Assembly: GCA_002297415.1 (NCBI GenBank)
Contig: DBKZ01000058.1
Span: forward strand, 1 to 15,575
Direction: 5' to 3'
Origin: Ruminococcaceae bacterium UBA737
GTDB lineage: Bacteria; Bacillota; Clostridia; Oscillospirales; Acutalibacteraceae
DNA length: 15,575 nt
The notes beneath the pieces are model-generated. The model was not told where the DNA came from. It saw nothing but the letters and a program-made list of their open reading frames with translations, and did no database searches. The position numbers and the translations under genes are program-made. Shown in pieces: positions 6,723 to 13,865 of the stretch (position 1 is the first letter of the stretch; every line of letters begins with the position of its first letter).

Positions 6723-7253
6723 ATGTCCGAAAACAGCGAGGCAAAATGGTATGTAGTCCATACCTATTCAGGCTATGAAAACAAGGTGGCTTCGGATCTT
6801 GCGACTATGGTTGAAAGCCGCGGTATGCAGGATCTTATACAGGATATAAAGATTCCTCTTGAAACAGTCACCGAGGTTAAGGAAGATAACCAGAAAAAGG
6901 AAGTCGAAAGAAAGATTTTCCCGGGTTATGTTTTCGTTAAAATGATCGTTACGGATGACAGCTGGTATGTCGTAAGAAATATCCGCGGCTGCACGGGATT
7001 TGTAGGACCCGGGTCTAAGCCCGTTCCGCTTACCGAGCAGGAGGTTGCCGACTTGGGCGTTGAAAAGCACAGCGTAGAAGTAGGCTACAGCGAGGGCGAT
7101 ATGGTCAAAATCGTCAGCGGACCGCTTGAAGGCTACAGCGGAACCGTTAAAACGATCGACACCGCAAACAACAGCGTTTGCGTGGTTCTTTCGATGTTCG
7201 GAAGAGAAACACCCGTTGAGCTTGAGCTTGACCAGATCTCTCTTTCAGACTAA
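6723..7253 (+). CDS. nusG: Transcription termination/antitermination factor NusG
   Basis: NusG binds RNA polymerase and modulates pausing and Rho-dependent termination, and links to the ribosome. 176 aa, normal length. The NGN domain spans about 8-110 (WYVVHTYSGYENKVASDL at the start, FPGYVFVKM near 66-74), followed by a KOW domain (about 122-155: GDMVKIVSGPLEGYSGTV). Start ATG 6723 is chosen over TTG 6720 because GGAGG lies 7 nt upstream. It directly follows secE, with 12 bp between, as in most bacteria. Confidence 0.97.
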   Translation: MSENSEAKWYVVHTYSGYENKVASDLATMVESRGMQDLIQDIKIPLETVTEVKEDNQKKEVERKIFPGYVFVKMIVTDDSWYVVRNIRGCTGFVGPGSKPVPLTEQEVADLGVEKHSVEVGYSEGDMVKIVSGPLEGYSGTVKTIDTANNSVCVVLSMFGRETPVELELDQISLSD

Positions 7254-7302
7254 AAAGTGTTGACAGTTTGTTTTATTAAAAGAAATTTTCACTGTTGACT
7301 TC

Positions 7303-7438
7303 TGGCAAATAAAGGCTGTCTGCGGTAAAGGTAAACCGTCCGCAAGACAAAAAACCTATTTGTCAAGTGGGAGGAGAAAGGAAGAGTCCTTCTCCGCCAA
7401 GTGTTAAAAAACACGGTTACCACGATTAATGGAGGTGC
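7303..7438 (+). promoter_or_regulatory. Structured leader of rplK, possible L1-binding site
   Basis: The 190-bp nusG-rplK gap holds two folds. First, TGGCAAATA (7303-7311) pairs with TATTTGTCA (7357-7365) around an inner helix TGTCTGCGG/CCGCAAGACA (7317-7325, 7340-7349). Second, a three-way-junction-like fold: GTGG (7367-7370) with CCAC (7420-7423) encloses a hairpin (7373-7395) and GTGTT/AACAC (7401-7414). The ribosome binding site GGAGG follows at 7431. A shorter version precedes rplA. L1 is a known repressor of its own L11-L1 mRNA in several bacteria; applying that here is inference. TTGACA at 7260 has no matching -10. Confidence 0.5.
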
Positions 7439-7443
7439 TATTT

Positions 7444-7869
7444 ATGGCTCAGAAAATTACAGGTTATATTAAATTGCAGATTCCTGCCGGCAAAGCAACA
7501 CCGGCTCCTCCGGTAGGTCCTGCACTCGGTCAGTACGGCGTTAATATCATGGAATTCACAAAGGCTTTCAATGAAAGAACAAAAAATGATGTAGGCCTTA
7601 TCATTCCTGTTGTTATCACGGTTTATGCAGACCGTTCATTCACATTCATTACCAAGACTCCGCCGGCTGCCGTTCTTATTAAGAAGGCTTGCGGCATTGA
7701 GTCCGCTTCGGGCACACCGAATAAAACAAAGGTTGCCAAGATTACAAGCGAGCAGGTAAGAAAAATCGCAGAAACCAAGATGCCCGACCTTAATGCGGCA
7801 AGTATCGAATCAGCTATGAGCATGATCGCAGGTACAGCGCGCAGCATGGGCGTAGAAGTAGTCGATTAA
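7444..7869 (+). CDS. rplK: 50S ribosomal protein L11
   Basis: 141 aa, exactly the family's usual length. L11 forms the GTPase-associated centre of the 50S stalk base with 23S rRNA and helps in factor binding and in RelA activation. The proline-rich [14 protein letters not shown] segment (18-31) of the N-terminal domain and a C-terminal rRNA-binding domain ending in [10 protein letters not shown] are intact. The start at 7444 follows GGAGG by 8 nt; five extra in-frame codons upstream overlap the ribosome binding site and are rejected. Confidence 0.97.
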   Translation: MAQKITGYIKLQIPAGKATPAPPVGPALGQYGVNIMEFTKAFNERTKNDVGLIIPVVITVYADRSFTFITKTPPAAVLIKKACGIESASGTPNKTKVAKITSEQVRKIAETKMPDLNAASIESAMSMIAGTARSMGVEVVD

Positions 7870-7878
7870 TTCTCTCTC

Positions 7879-7916
7879 GTGGGAGGAAAATTCCGATTTA
7901 ACCACTTATTGGGAGG
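7879..7916 (+). promoter_or_regulatory. GUGGGAGG-CCAC motif before rplA
   Basis: GTGGGAGG (7879-7886) and AACCAC (7900-7905) can close a short helix around GGA-AAAT-TCC, immediately before the GGGAGG ribosome binding site (7911-7916). The same elements, GTGGGAGG then ACCAC then a ribosome binding site, occur in the rplK leader. It probably marks a shared translational control site. Confidence 0.4.
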
Positions 7917-7927
7917 TAAATTTAAAA

Positions 7928-8623
7928 ATGAAACACGGAAAAAAGTATAACAATAATGTAAATCTTATCGAAGCCGGTAAGTTTTATGATGTTGACGAAG
8001 CAGTTGCCGTTGCCGTAAAGACAGGTACTGCAAAATTTGATGAAACAGTTGAAGTTCATGTCCGTCTCGGCGTTGACTCCCGTCACGCTGACCAGCAGGT
8101 AAGAGGCGCTGTTGTTCTTCCGAACGGTACAGGTAAAACCGTAAGAACACTCGTTATCGCAAAGCCTGATAAGGTTGAAGAGGCTCTCGCGGCAGGCGCT
8201 GATTTCGCAGGTGGCGAGGACATGGTTGCTAAAATCCAGAAAGAAAACTGGCTCGATTTCGATGTAGTTATCGCTACACCCGACATGATGGGTATGGTCG
8301 GCCGTCTCGGTAAGGTTTTAGGTCCGCGCGGACTTATGCCTACTCCTAAGGCAGGAACCGTTACACCTGATGTTGTTAAGGCTGTAACCGAAGCTAAGGC
8401 AGGTAAGATTGAATACCGTCTTGATAAGACAAATATCATTCACTGCCCGATCGGTAAGGTTTCTTTCGGACCTGAAAAGATTAAGCAGAACTTCGATACT
8501 CTTATGGACGCTATCGTTAAGGCTAAGCCGGCAGCTACAAAGGGACAGTATGTTAAGTCCTGCGTAATTGCTACGACTATGGGCCCCGGCGTTAAGCTCA
8601 ATGTCGCTAAGTTCAGCGTATAA
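7928..8623 (+). CDS. rplA: 50S ribosomal protein L1
   Basis: 231 aa, normal length. L1 forms the mobile L1 stalk at the ribosomal E site, and in several bacteria also represses translation of its own operon mRNA. Recognisable stretches include [28 protein letters not shown], the signature [21 protein letters not shown], and the C-terminal [15 protein letters not shown]. The upstream GGGAGG is 11 nt from the ATG, longer than usual. A strong terminator follows, so rplJ-rplL, which often come next, are not part of this operon in the window. Confidence 0.97.
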   Translation: MKHGKKYNNNVNLIEAGKFYDVDEAVAVAVKTGTAKFDETVEVHVRLGVDSRHADQQVRGAVVLPNGTGKTVRTLVIAKPDKVEEALAAGADFAGGEDMVAKIQKENWLDFDVVIATPDMMGMVGRLGKVLGPRGLMPTPKAGTVTPDVVKAVTEAKAGKIEYRLDKTNIIHCPIGKVSFGPEKIKQNFDTLMDAIVKAKPAATKGQYVKSCVIATTMGPGVKLNVAKFSV

Positions 8624-8639
8624 TTTTTTAAAATAGTAA

Positions 8640-8681
8640 AAGCATCTTTCCTTAAATTTAGGAAAGATGCTTATTTTTTTT
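8640..8681. terminator. Terminator of rplA operon, overlapping the HD gene's end
   Basis: A perfect 13-bp stem (8640-8652 with 8660-8672), 7-nt loop, then ATTTTTTTTT on the plus strand. The minus-strand HD gene reads into it: its last codons come from the 3' arm and its stop at 8658-8660 lies at the loop edge. Confidence 0.88.
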
Positions 8682-9158
8682 AACAGTCATTTCAAGAGCC
8701 TCTACGGCTCTTGGAATTTCAGGCATAAAATCCATATACCATAGCCTAGTCTCTTCAATATATCTAAGCTTAAAGCTTTTGTCGGTGCAGTCGGCGGTCA
8801 TTAAATTGTGGAGCCTGTCCGCCCCTTTCACGGCAAATGCCATCGGGTCGGATTTAATTCCCGAAATATAATCGGACATTATAATTTTATCGGTCTTAGT
8901 TAACAGCTTAACGGCCCTTAAAACTCTTTTACCGCCTAAATCTACGATTTCCTGCTCGGTTGCGTCGGTATCCTCAAGCAAATCGTGGAAAAGCGCTGTT
9001 ATTATATATTCGGAACCGTAGCCTTTATCGCTAATGATTTTCGCGACGGCTTTCGGGTGGGTTATATAAGGCTCGCCGCCTATTCTTTTTTGCCCCGAAT
9101 GCTTTTTTTCGGCAAATAAAAGCGCCGATTTTAAAGCCTGCTCTTCTTTTGAATTCAT
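8658..9158 (-). CDS. HD-domain hydrolase, SpoT/small alarmone hydrolase-like
   Basis: 166 aa, about the size of a lone RelA/SpoT-type hydrolase domain. HSGQKRIGGEPYITHP (20-35), ALFHDLLEDT (55-64) and VKGADRLHNL (110-119) match the metal-binding pattern of SpoT and Mesh1/SAH enzymes: His34, His58-Asp59, the ED pair 62-63, and Asp114/Asn118. Family knowledge suggests Mn-dependent removal of the 3'-pyrophosphate from (p)ppGpp, though other nucleotide substrates are possible. No synthetase domain is present. The start lies 3 nt after the upstream HD gene's stop with no obvious ribosome binding site, so translational coupling is likely. The final residues are encoded within the convergent terminator hairpin. 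Confidence 0.8.
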   Translation of the reverse strand: MNSKEEQALKSALLFAEKKHSGQKRIGGEPYITHPKAVAKIISDKGYGSEYIITALFHDLLEDTDATEQEIVDLGGKRVLRAVKLLTKTDKIIMSDYISGIKSDPMAFAVKGADRLHNLMTADCTDKSFKLRYIEETRLWYMDFMPEIPRAVEALEMTVKKNKHLS

Positions 9159-9161
9159 AGC

Positions 9162-9755
9162 TTAGGCAGTGTAGGCTGACATGAAATCGGCTATTTCCTT
9201 TTCACAGCCGCGCATTGCAAGAATTGTCATTTCAAAAAGCTTGTCAAGCTCCCAGCCTAAATTCTCGGCTCCCGTTCTTATAACATCTCTTGAACAGCCT
9301 GCGGCAAATTTCTTGTCCTTGAATTTTTTCTTAAGGCTCGAAACCTCCATATCGCAGACCGATTTTGAAGGTCTCATAAGAGCGGCGGACCAGATAAGTC
9401 CCGTAAGCTCATCGGCGGCAAAAAGCACCTTTTCCATTTCCGCCTCAGGCTTTATGTCGCAGCAGATTCCGTATCCGTGAGAGCAGATTGAGGTTATCAT
9501 ATCCTCGCCTACACCTGCGGGTTTTAAAAGCTCGGGCGCTTTTTTGCAGTGCTCTTCGGGATAAAGCTCGAAATCTATGTCGTGCAAAAGTCCGACAATT
9601 CCCCAGTAATCCGCCTCGTTGCCGTAGCCTAAAGCGTCGGCATAGTATCTCATAACCGCTTCAACCGTAAGCGCGTGCTGAATGTGAAACGGCTCTTTAT
9701 TATACTTTTTTAAAAGCTCAAATGCTTCCTCTCTTGAAATATTGCTTTTTCTCAT
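9162..9755 (-). CDS. HD/HDIG-domain phosphohydrolase-like protein
   Basis: 197 aa, a single HD-superfamily domain. Metal ligand candidates in order: His27 (HIQHALTVE), His58-Asp59 (GLLHDIDFE), His69 (PEEH), His93 (CSHGYG) and Asp115 (FAADELTGLI). This multi-histidine pattern fits HD phosphohydrolases acting on nucleotides or phosphomonoesters; many homologues are annotated only as HDIG-domain or hydrolase proteins. It is soluble with no signal peptide. The ribosome binding site AAGGGAAG precedes the ATG, and a promoter lies at 9792-9820. It is first in a two-gene unit with the SpoT-like HD protein. Substrate unknown. Confidence 0.82.
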   Translation of the reverse strand: MRKSNISREEAFELLKKYNKEPFHIQHALTVEAVMRYYADALGYGNEADYWGIVGLLHDIDFELYPEEHCKKAPELLKPAGVGEDMITSICSHGYGICCDIKPEAEMEKVLFAADELTGLIWSAALMRPSKSVCDMEVSSLKKKFKDKKFAAGCSRDVIRTGAENLGWELDKLFEMTILAMRGCEKEIADFMSAYTA

Positions 9756-9791
9756 ATTAAGACTTCCCTTGCGAAATAAGATTATATCTGT

Positions 9792-9820
9792 ATTATAATG
9801 TATAAAAAACCGATTTTCAA
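9792..9820 (-). promoter_or_regulatory. Sigma-A promoter for the HD pair
   Basis: Minus strand TTGAAA (9815-9820), a 17-bp spacer, TATAAT (9792-9797). The expected transcript start is about 30 nt upstream of the 9755 start codon. Confidence 0.8.
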
Positions 9821-9903
9821 GGTGTGAAATCGTTTTTTTAATTCAAAATAATCATAGCTCCGCAGTGCAAAAAAATAAAGGCTTTAATATAAATTTTGTT
9901 ATA

Positions 9904-9932
9904 TTGATTTTTTAGTTTCTTTGTGATATTAT
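9904..9932 (+). promoter_or_regulatory. Promoter for the membrane protein and esterase
   Basis: TTGATT (9904-9909), a 17-bp spacer, TATTAT (9927-9932) with an extended-10 TG at 9924-9925. It lies 31 bp upstream of the TTG start at 9964. Confidence 0.65.
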
Positions 9933-9963
9933 AAACAGGATAAAAATAGTAGGAAGCGGTAAT

Positions 9964-10407
9964 TTGAATTGGTTTAATTTTTGGGGATTGATTTTTGTTT
10001 CAATAATTATGATACCTAATATCATTTTCGCTGTTAAATGCAAGGACGGATTTGAAAACAAATTCAATAATAAATTCGTTGAAGCTCTGGAACAGACGGG
10101 CCGTTTCGGCTGTTTTGGATTTATGATTATAAATATTCCGAAAACTGCATTCGGCTGGGCAGATCGCAAAGCATTTGTCGCATATTTAATAATTGATATT
10201 GTTCTTATTTCCGCCTACTGTATTATTTGGGCAGTGTGCTTTAAGAAAAACAGCCTTTTCAGGGCGATTTCGCTTTCAGTCATTCCGTCGGTTATGTTTT
10301 TATCAAGCGGATTGCTTATAAGGTCGGTACTGCTGACGGTTTCGGCAATTATATTTGCACCGTGTCATATTTTAATTTCGTATAAAAATTTTGTAAATTC
10401 AAAGTAG
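9964..10407 (+). CDS. Small integral membrane protein of unknown function
   Basis: 147 aa and strongly hydrophobic, with four or five membrane segments (about 4-24, 48-62, 70-92, 99-118, 122-141) and a lysine/asparagine-rich loop at 25-37. It starts with TTG; the best ribosome binding site, AGGAAG, lies about 8 nt upstream, and no ATG gives the first helix. The product was not recognised. It lies 12 bp ahead of the SGNH hydrolase gene, so the two are probably cotranscribed from the promoter at 9904. Confidence 0.75.
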   Translation: MNWFNFWGLIFVSIIMIPNIIFAVKCKDGFENKFNNKFVEALEQTGRFGCFGFMIINIPKTAFGWADRKAFVAYLIIDIVLISAYCIIWAVCFKKNSLFRAISLSVIPSVMFLSSGLLIRSVLLTVSAIIFAPCHILISYKNFVNSK

Positions 10408-10419
10408 GGAGATAATTTT

Positions 10420-11073
10420 ATGGATCTTAAGGGTAAAAAAATACTGTTTTTGGGAGACAGCATAACTCAGGGCGTAGGCGTTGAGGACTTTAATGATGTT
10501 TACTTTAAACAGCTCGAAAGAAACACAGGTGCAAATTGTATAGGCTACGGAATAAGCGGAACAAGGTTTTCAAAACAGCCTGAAACGGATTATTTTGATG
10601 AACAGGGAAATTTCTGCACCAGATGCCTTAAAATGGACGATGAGGCGGATATAATCGTCGTTTTCGGAGGAACCAATGATTACGGCCACGGAAACGCACC
10701 CTTCGGAAAGCCTGCCGACTGCACGCCAGAAACCTTTTGCGGAGCGGTTAGCTTTGTCGCAAAAAGCCTTATTGAAAAATACCCGAAAGCAACGGTTGTT
10801 TTTATGACCCCTACCCACCGCACAACCGAAAAGGGCAGAATAAAAAATGAAAACGGAATAAGAAACGACCTTGAGCTTGTCGATTATGTTGACGCGATAA
10901 TAAAAATCTGCGGCGAATACTCGGTTCCGGTGCTTGACCTTTACAGGGTAAGCGGAATTCAGCCTAATATCGAAGTAAACAGAGAATTATATATGCCCGA
11001 CGGGCTTCATCCTAATGTTAACGGAAACGCGAAAATCGCAAGCCGCCTTGAAGGATTCTTAAAAAGTCTGTAA
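10420..11073 (+). CDS. SGNH/GDSL-family hydrolase (esterase)
   Basis: 217 aa, a typical single-domain SGNH hydrolase. Block I LGDSIT holds nucleophile Ser14, block II is GYGISGT (42-48), block III GGTNDYG has Asn86, and block V DGLHPN supplies Asp194 and His197, so the catalytic set is complete. The family hydrolyses ester bonds, commonly removing acetyl groups from polysaccharides, lipids or small molecules. No signal peptide is seen, so it probably acts in the cytoplasm. GGAG lies about 9 nt before the ATG. Exact substrate unknown; carbohydrate O-deacetylation is a plausible guess. Confidence 0.9.
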   Translation: MDLKGKKILFLGDSITQGVGVEDFNDVYFKQLERNTGANCIGYGISGTRFSKQPETDYFDEQGNFCTRCLKMDDEADIIVVFGGTNDYGHGNAPFGKPADCTPETFCGAVSFVAKSLIEKYPKATVVFMTPTHRTTEKGRIKNENGIRNDLELVDYVDAIIKICGEYSVPVLDLYRVSGIQPNIEVNRELYMPDGLHPNVNGNAKIASRLEGFLKSL

Positions 11074-11108
11074 AAAAATCCTCGCAATCGTTTTTTGATT
11101 GTGAGGAT
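11071..11108. terminator. Terminator between convergent esterase and GNAT genes
   Basis: A 12-bp stem with one wobble (11078-11089 with 11097-11108) lies 4 bp after the GNAT stop in the minus direction, followed there by seven T residues. In the plus direction the tail is only patchily T-rich, so it works best for the minus strand. Confidence 0.75.
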
Positions 11109-11112
11109 ATCT

Positions 11113-11610
11113 TTATATCTTTTTCTGATAAAAATAAATGCCTAAGTGCCTTTTGAATTTAATTCCTACATCCTCTAAGAAGCCGGATTTTTTAAATCCG
11201 TGCTTTTCGTGAAAAGCGATGCTGGGCGCGTTCTCTTCCGTAATAAGCGAAACTATCATTTCTATGTTCTGCGCCTTTGCGCGAACGATAAGCTCGTTTA
11301 AAAGCGCAGAGCCTGCGCCCTTTGCCGTCTCGGCCGCAGAAAGATAAACCGATAAATCCGCCGTTATCCTGTATGCGGAACGGGAATTATATTCGTCAAG
11401 ATAAGCATAGCCTATTATTTTTCCATTGCTTTGGGCAACCAAAAACGGATACTTCTTTGTAATATTTAAAATTCTTTCCTTAAAAGCAGGCAGGGTAATA
11501 GGCTCTTCCTCAAAGGTTGCGGTTGAATTTAATATATAATAATTGTAGATTTCAAGACACTTTTCAGTATCGTCTGAGTCAAATCCGATATCCCTGATTA
11601 AATATTCCAT
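11113..11610 (-). CDS. GNAT-family N-acetyltransferase, Pat-like
   Basis: 165 aa. The pattern IYNYYILNSTATFEEEP (21-37), SVYL (87-90), AKGAGSALLNEL (96-107, acetyl-CoA pyrophosphate-binding loop) and LITEENAPSIAFHEKHGFKKSGFL fits the phosphinothricin/methionine-sulfoximine acetyltransferase (Pat/YncA) branch, which acetylates small amino-acid analogues with acetyl-CoA. The actual substrate is unknown; chromosomal members often act on methionine derivatives. GGAG lies 8 nt before the ATG. The nearest upstream gene is uraA, with a hairpin between and no clear promoter of its own, so it may depend on read-through. Confidence 0.85.
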   Translation of the reverse strand: MEYLIRDIGFDSDDTEKCLEIYNYYILNSTATFEEEPITLPAFKERILNITKKYPFLVAQSNGKIIGYAYLDEYNSRSAYRITADLSVYLSAAETAKGAGSALLNELIVRAKAQNIEMIVSLITEENAPSIAFHEKHGFKKSGFLEDVGIKFKRHLGIYFYQKKI

Positions 11611-11626
11611 AATTTTACTCCGTTTT

Positions 11627-11660
11627 AAAAGGACATTCTCTAAGCCGAGAATGTCCTTTT
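11627..11660 (-). terminator. Hairpin between uraA and the GNAT gene
   Basis: A perfect 14-bp inverted repeat (11627-11640 with 11647-11660) with a 6-nt loop. In the minus direction its only T run is the TTTT inside the stem, then AAAA, so it may be a leaky terminator or mRNA-processing hairpin. The GNAT ribosome binding site follows within 10 nt. Confidence 0.6.
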
Positions 11661-11688
11661 AAATACTTTTTTATAAGATGTATTTTAA

Positions 11689-13032
11689 TTATACATTCTT
11701 GTTTTCGCCCTTGCCGAGGAGAACATTTGTGATGATTCCGAGGATAAGAGCGCATGCGATAGAAGTGATTGTGATTTTTCCGAAAGAAACCGTAAGTCCG
11801 CCGATACCGCAGATAAGGATTACAGCTACAACGAAGAGGTTCTTGTTGTCACCTAAATCTACATCCTGTATCATCTTAAGACCCGATACCGCGATAAATC
11901 CGTAGAGTGTTATGCACACACCGCCCATTACGCAGTTAGGAATTGTAGCAAGGAAGGTTACGAACGGTCCGAAGAAGGAGATTATGATTGCCATAACCGC
12001 TGTTGCAAGGATTGTTACAACCGAAGCGTTTCCTGTAATCGCAACACAGCCTACCGACTCGCCGTATGTGGTGTTCGGGCAGCCGCCGAATACTGCACCT
12101 GCCATTGAGCCTACGCCGTCTCCGAGAAGAGTTCTGTGAAGTCCGGGGTCCTTAAGAAGGTCTTTTTCGATAACCGTTGAAAGGTTCTTGTGGTCGGCAA
12201 TGTGCTCAGCGAATACAACGAATGCAACCGGTACATAAGCTACCGCAACGGTTGCTATGTAGTGACCCGAAACTTCTTTAAGACCCTTAGCCGCCTCAAG
12301 GAAGGTGAAATCGGGAACTGCGAAGAGGCTCATATTCTTGAAAACCTCGAAGTTGATAATTTGGAGCGCTTTGTTGCCTGTCTGAATTCCGATTACGGTG
12401 AAGATTGCCGCAGCCGCATAGCCTGCGAGAATTCCGATGATGAACGGAATGAGCTTAACCATTTTCTTTCCGTAAACCGAGCAAAGTGTAACAGTAAATA
12501 ATGTAACGAGACCGCATACAAGGCAGATAAGCGGATTTGCCGCCGAATTGCCCTCTGCATTTAAAACCTTGCCCTTTGTAAGGTCGCTGATAGCGTTTCC
12601 TGCAAGAGAAAGACCGATTATTGCAACTGTAGGTCCGATTACAACGGCAGGCATAAGCTTGTTTATCCAGTTGACGCCTGCGAATTTAACTGCGATTGCG
12701 ATAATTACATATACAAGACCTGCGAAAGCAGCGCCTAAGATAAGTCCGGCATAGCCGAGCTGCATTGAAACGCCGCCTGCGAAAGCCGCGAGCATTGAAC
12801 CGATGAATGCGAATGAAGAGCCTAAGAAAACGGGGCTTCTGAACTTAGTAAACAGAAGATAAACGAGTGTTCCTATACCTGCTCCGAAAAGCGCCGCCGA
12901 CTGAGACATTCCGTTTCCGACGATTGCCGGAACGGCGATTGTTGCCGCAAGGATCGCAAGGAGCTGCTGGAAAGCAAAGACGATTACTTTGCCGAATCCG
13001 GGCTTGTCCTTTACATTGTAGATTAGTTTCAT
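11689..13032 (-). CDS. uraA: Uracil permease (NCS2/UraA family uracil:H+ symporter)
   Basis: 447 aa, with about 14 hydrophobic segments typical of NCS2 transporters. FAEHIADHKN supplies Glu276 and GGCPNTTYGE supplies Glu325; they correspond to the substrate- and proton-coupling glutamates of E. coli UraA, with the same 49-residue spacing (241 and 290 there). It imports uracil for salvage across the cytoplasmic membrane. GGAGG lies 7 nt before the ATG. It follows pyrR by 66 bp, with no terminator between, so the two form a pyrimidine-controlled unit; some Bacillota name the orthologue pyrP. Confidence 0.94.
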   Translation of the reverse strand: MKLIYNVKDKPGFGKVIVFAFQQLLAILAATIAVPAIVGNGMSQSAALFGAGIGTLVYLLFTKFRSPVFLGSSFAFIGSMLAAFAGGVSMQLGYAGLILGAAFAGLVYVIIAIAVKFAGVNWINKLMPAVVIGPTVAIIGLSLAGNAISDLTKGKVLNAEGNSAANPLICLVCGLVTLFTVTLCSVYGKKMVKLIPFIIGILAGYAAAAIFTVIGIQTGNKALQIINFEVFKNMSLFAVPDFTFLEAAKGLKEVSGHYIATVAVAYVPVAFVVFAEHIADHKNLSTVIEKDLLKDPGLHRTLLGDGVGSMAGAVFGGCPNTTYGESVGCVAITGNASVVTILATAVMAIIISFFGPFVTFLATIPNCVMGGVCITLYGFIAVSGLKMIQDVDLGDNKNLFVVAVILICGIGGLTVSFGKITITSIACALILGIITNVLLGKGENKNV

Positions 13033-13048
13033 ATTCTTTCCTCCATAT

Positions 13049-13068
13049 TTTGCACACTCTGTTGCAAA
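13049..13068 (-). promoter_or_regulatory. Possible PyrR-binding hairpin at uraA RBS
   Basis: In minus-strand RNA, TTTGCA and TGCAAA close an 8-nt loop ACAGAGUG, ending 4 nt before the GGAGG of uraA. The pyrR leader's PyrR-type hairpin has the loop UACAGAGAUG, so ACAGAG is shared. This would allow translational repression of uraA by PyrR; the stem lacks the full lower helix of classical sites, so it is tentative. Confidence 0.4.
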
Positions 13069-13098
13069 TTAATATATTAAAACGGACCTTTGCCCGAT

Positions 13099-13635
13099 TT
13101 AATCGAATAGCTCGACGCTTATACCGTCGTCAAAGGGCGGAAGCTTAACGGATATCCGCTCTGTCTTTGCCGTGGGAACATTCTTTCCCACATAATCCCC
13201 TCTTATAGGAAGTTCTCTGTGTCCGCGGTCTACAAGCACCGCAAGCTGTATGGATTCCGGTCTGCCTCGGCTGAAAACCGCGTCAATCGCGGCGCGCGCC
13301 GTTCTTCCGGTATACAGAACATCGTCAACTATTATAACGGTCTTGCCCGTTACATCAAAGGGTAACTGCGTGCTGTGAAGCACGGGGTCGGGCGAAATGT
13401 GAATTAAATCGTCCCTGTAAAAGGTTATGTCAAGATTTCCGCAGGGAACAAGCTTTTTTTCGATATCCGCGATATTCGCCGCAATCATTCCCGCGAGCGG
13501 AACGCCCCTGCGCTTTACTCCTACGATACATATATTGTCGCAGCCGCCGTTTTTTTCGAGGATCTCGTGCGAAATTCGCTTTATGGCACGCTTTACGGCT
13601 TCTTCGTCCATAATAGTTGCCTTATACCGTGACAT
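13099..13635 (-). CDS. pyrR: Bifunctional pyr operon regulator/uracil phosphoribosyltransferase PyrR
   Basis: 178 aa, the usual PyrR size. The PRPP-binding motif VIIVDDVLYTGRT is at 100-112; KRRGVPLAGMIA and the TFYRDDL segment also match the family. PyrR binds pyr mRNA when UMP/UTP is high and promotes attenuation; it also has weak uracil phosphoribosyltransferase activity. AGGAGGG lies about 5 nt before the ATG. Its own leader carries promoter, PyrR-type hairpin and terminator, so it is autoregulated, and uraA follows in the same transcript. Confidence 0.96.
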   Translation of the reverse strand: MSRYKATIMDEEAVKRAIKRISHEILEKNGGCDNICIVGVKRRGVPLAGMIAANIADIEKKLVPCGNLDITFYRDDLIHISPDPVLHSTQLPFDVTGKTVIIVDDVLYTGRTARAAIDAVFSRGRPESIQLAVLVDRGHRELPIRGDYVGKNVPTAKTERISVKLPPFDDGISVELFD

Positions 13636-13653
13636 TTAAACCCTCCTAAACAT

Positions 13654-13682
13654 AAAAAAACGCCGTGCTTAATGCACGGCGT
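13654..13682 (-). terminator. Attenuator terminator in pyrR leader
   Basis: In minus-strand RNA, ACGCCGUGC (13674-13682) pairs with GCACGGCGU (13660-13668), followed by a run of seven U residues counting the last stem base. It lies just before the pyrR ribosome binding site. Another hairpin at 13700-13724 (TTCC-GCGC...GCGC-GGAA) lies between it and the PyrR site; the exact antiterminator pairing could not be settled by eye. Confidence 0.85.
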
Positions 13683-13735
13683 GAATAATCATGACAAAAT
13701 TCCGGCGCTGAATTCGCGCAGGAACACTATGAAAA

Positions 13736-13768
13736 CCTTGCCGGCATCTCTGTACCGATTTTTAAAGG
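13736..13768 (-). promoter_or_regulatory. PyrR RNA-binding element
   Basis: The minus-strand RNA has CCUU...AAGG ends, a CGG/CCG upper stem and loop UACAGAGAUG, ending in GCCGGCAAGG. This matches the known PyrR element layout (CCUUUAAA, a CNGNGA-type loop, GGCAAGG). It sits 53 nt upstream of the terminator stem. Confidence 0.75.
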
Positions 13769-13786
13769 AATTTTTTAACCTTGCAT

Positions 13787-13815
13787 AGTATATCACAAAG
13801 AGCTTTGTTTGTAAA
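13787..13815 (-). promoter_or_regulatory. Sigma-A promoter of pyrR-uraA
   Basis: Minus strand TTTACA (13810-13815), a 17-bp spacer, TATACT (13787-13792). The predicted leader is about 145 nt. The spacer contains an inverted repeat ACAAAG/CTTTGT (13795-13808). Confidence 0.78.
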
Positions 13816-13865
13816 GCCCTTTTTTAAAAAAATTTTAAAAAAATTGTACAGCCTGTCGACAAACG

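Noticed and set aside
7260..7290. Promoter before rplK from TTGACA at 7260
   Set aside because: No -10-like hexamer occurs at 16-18 bp spacing (AAATTT at best).
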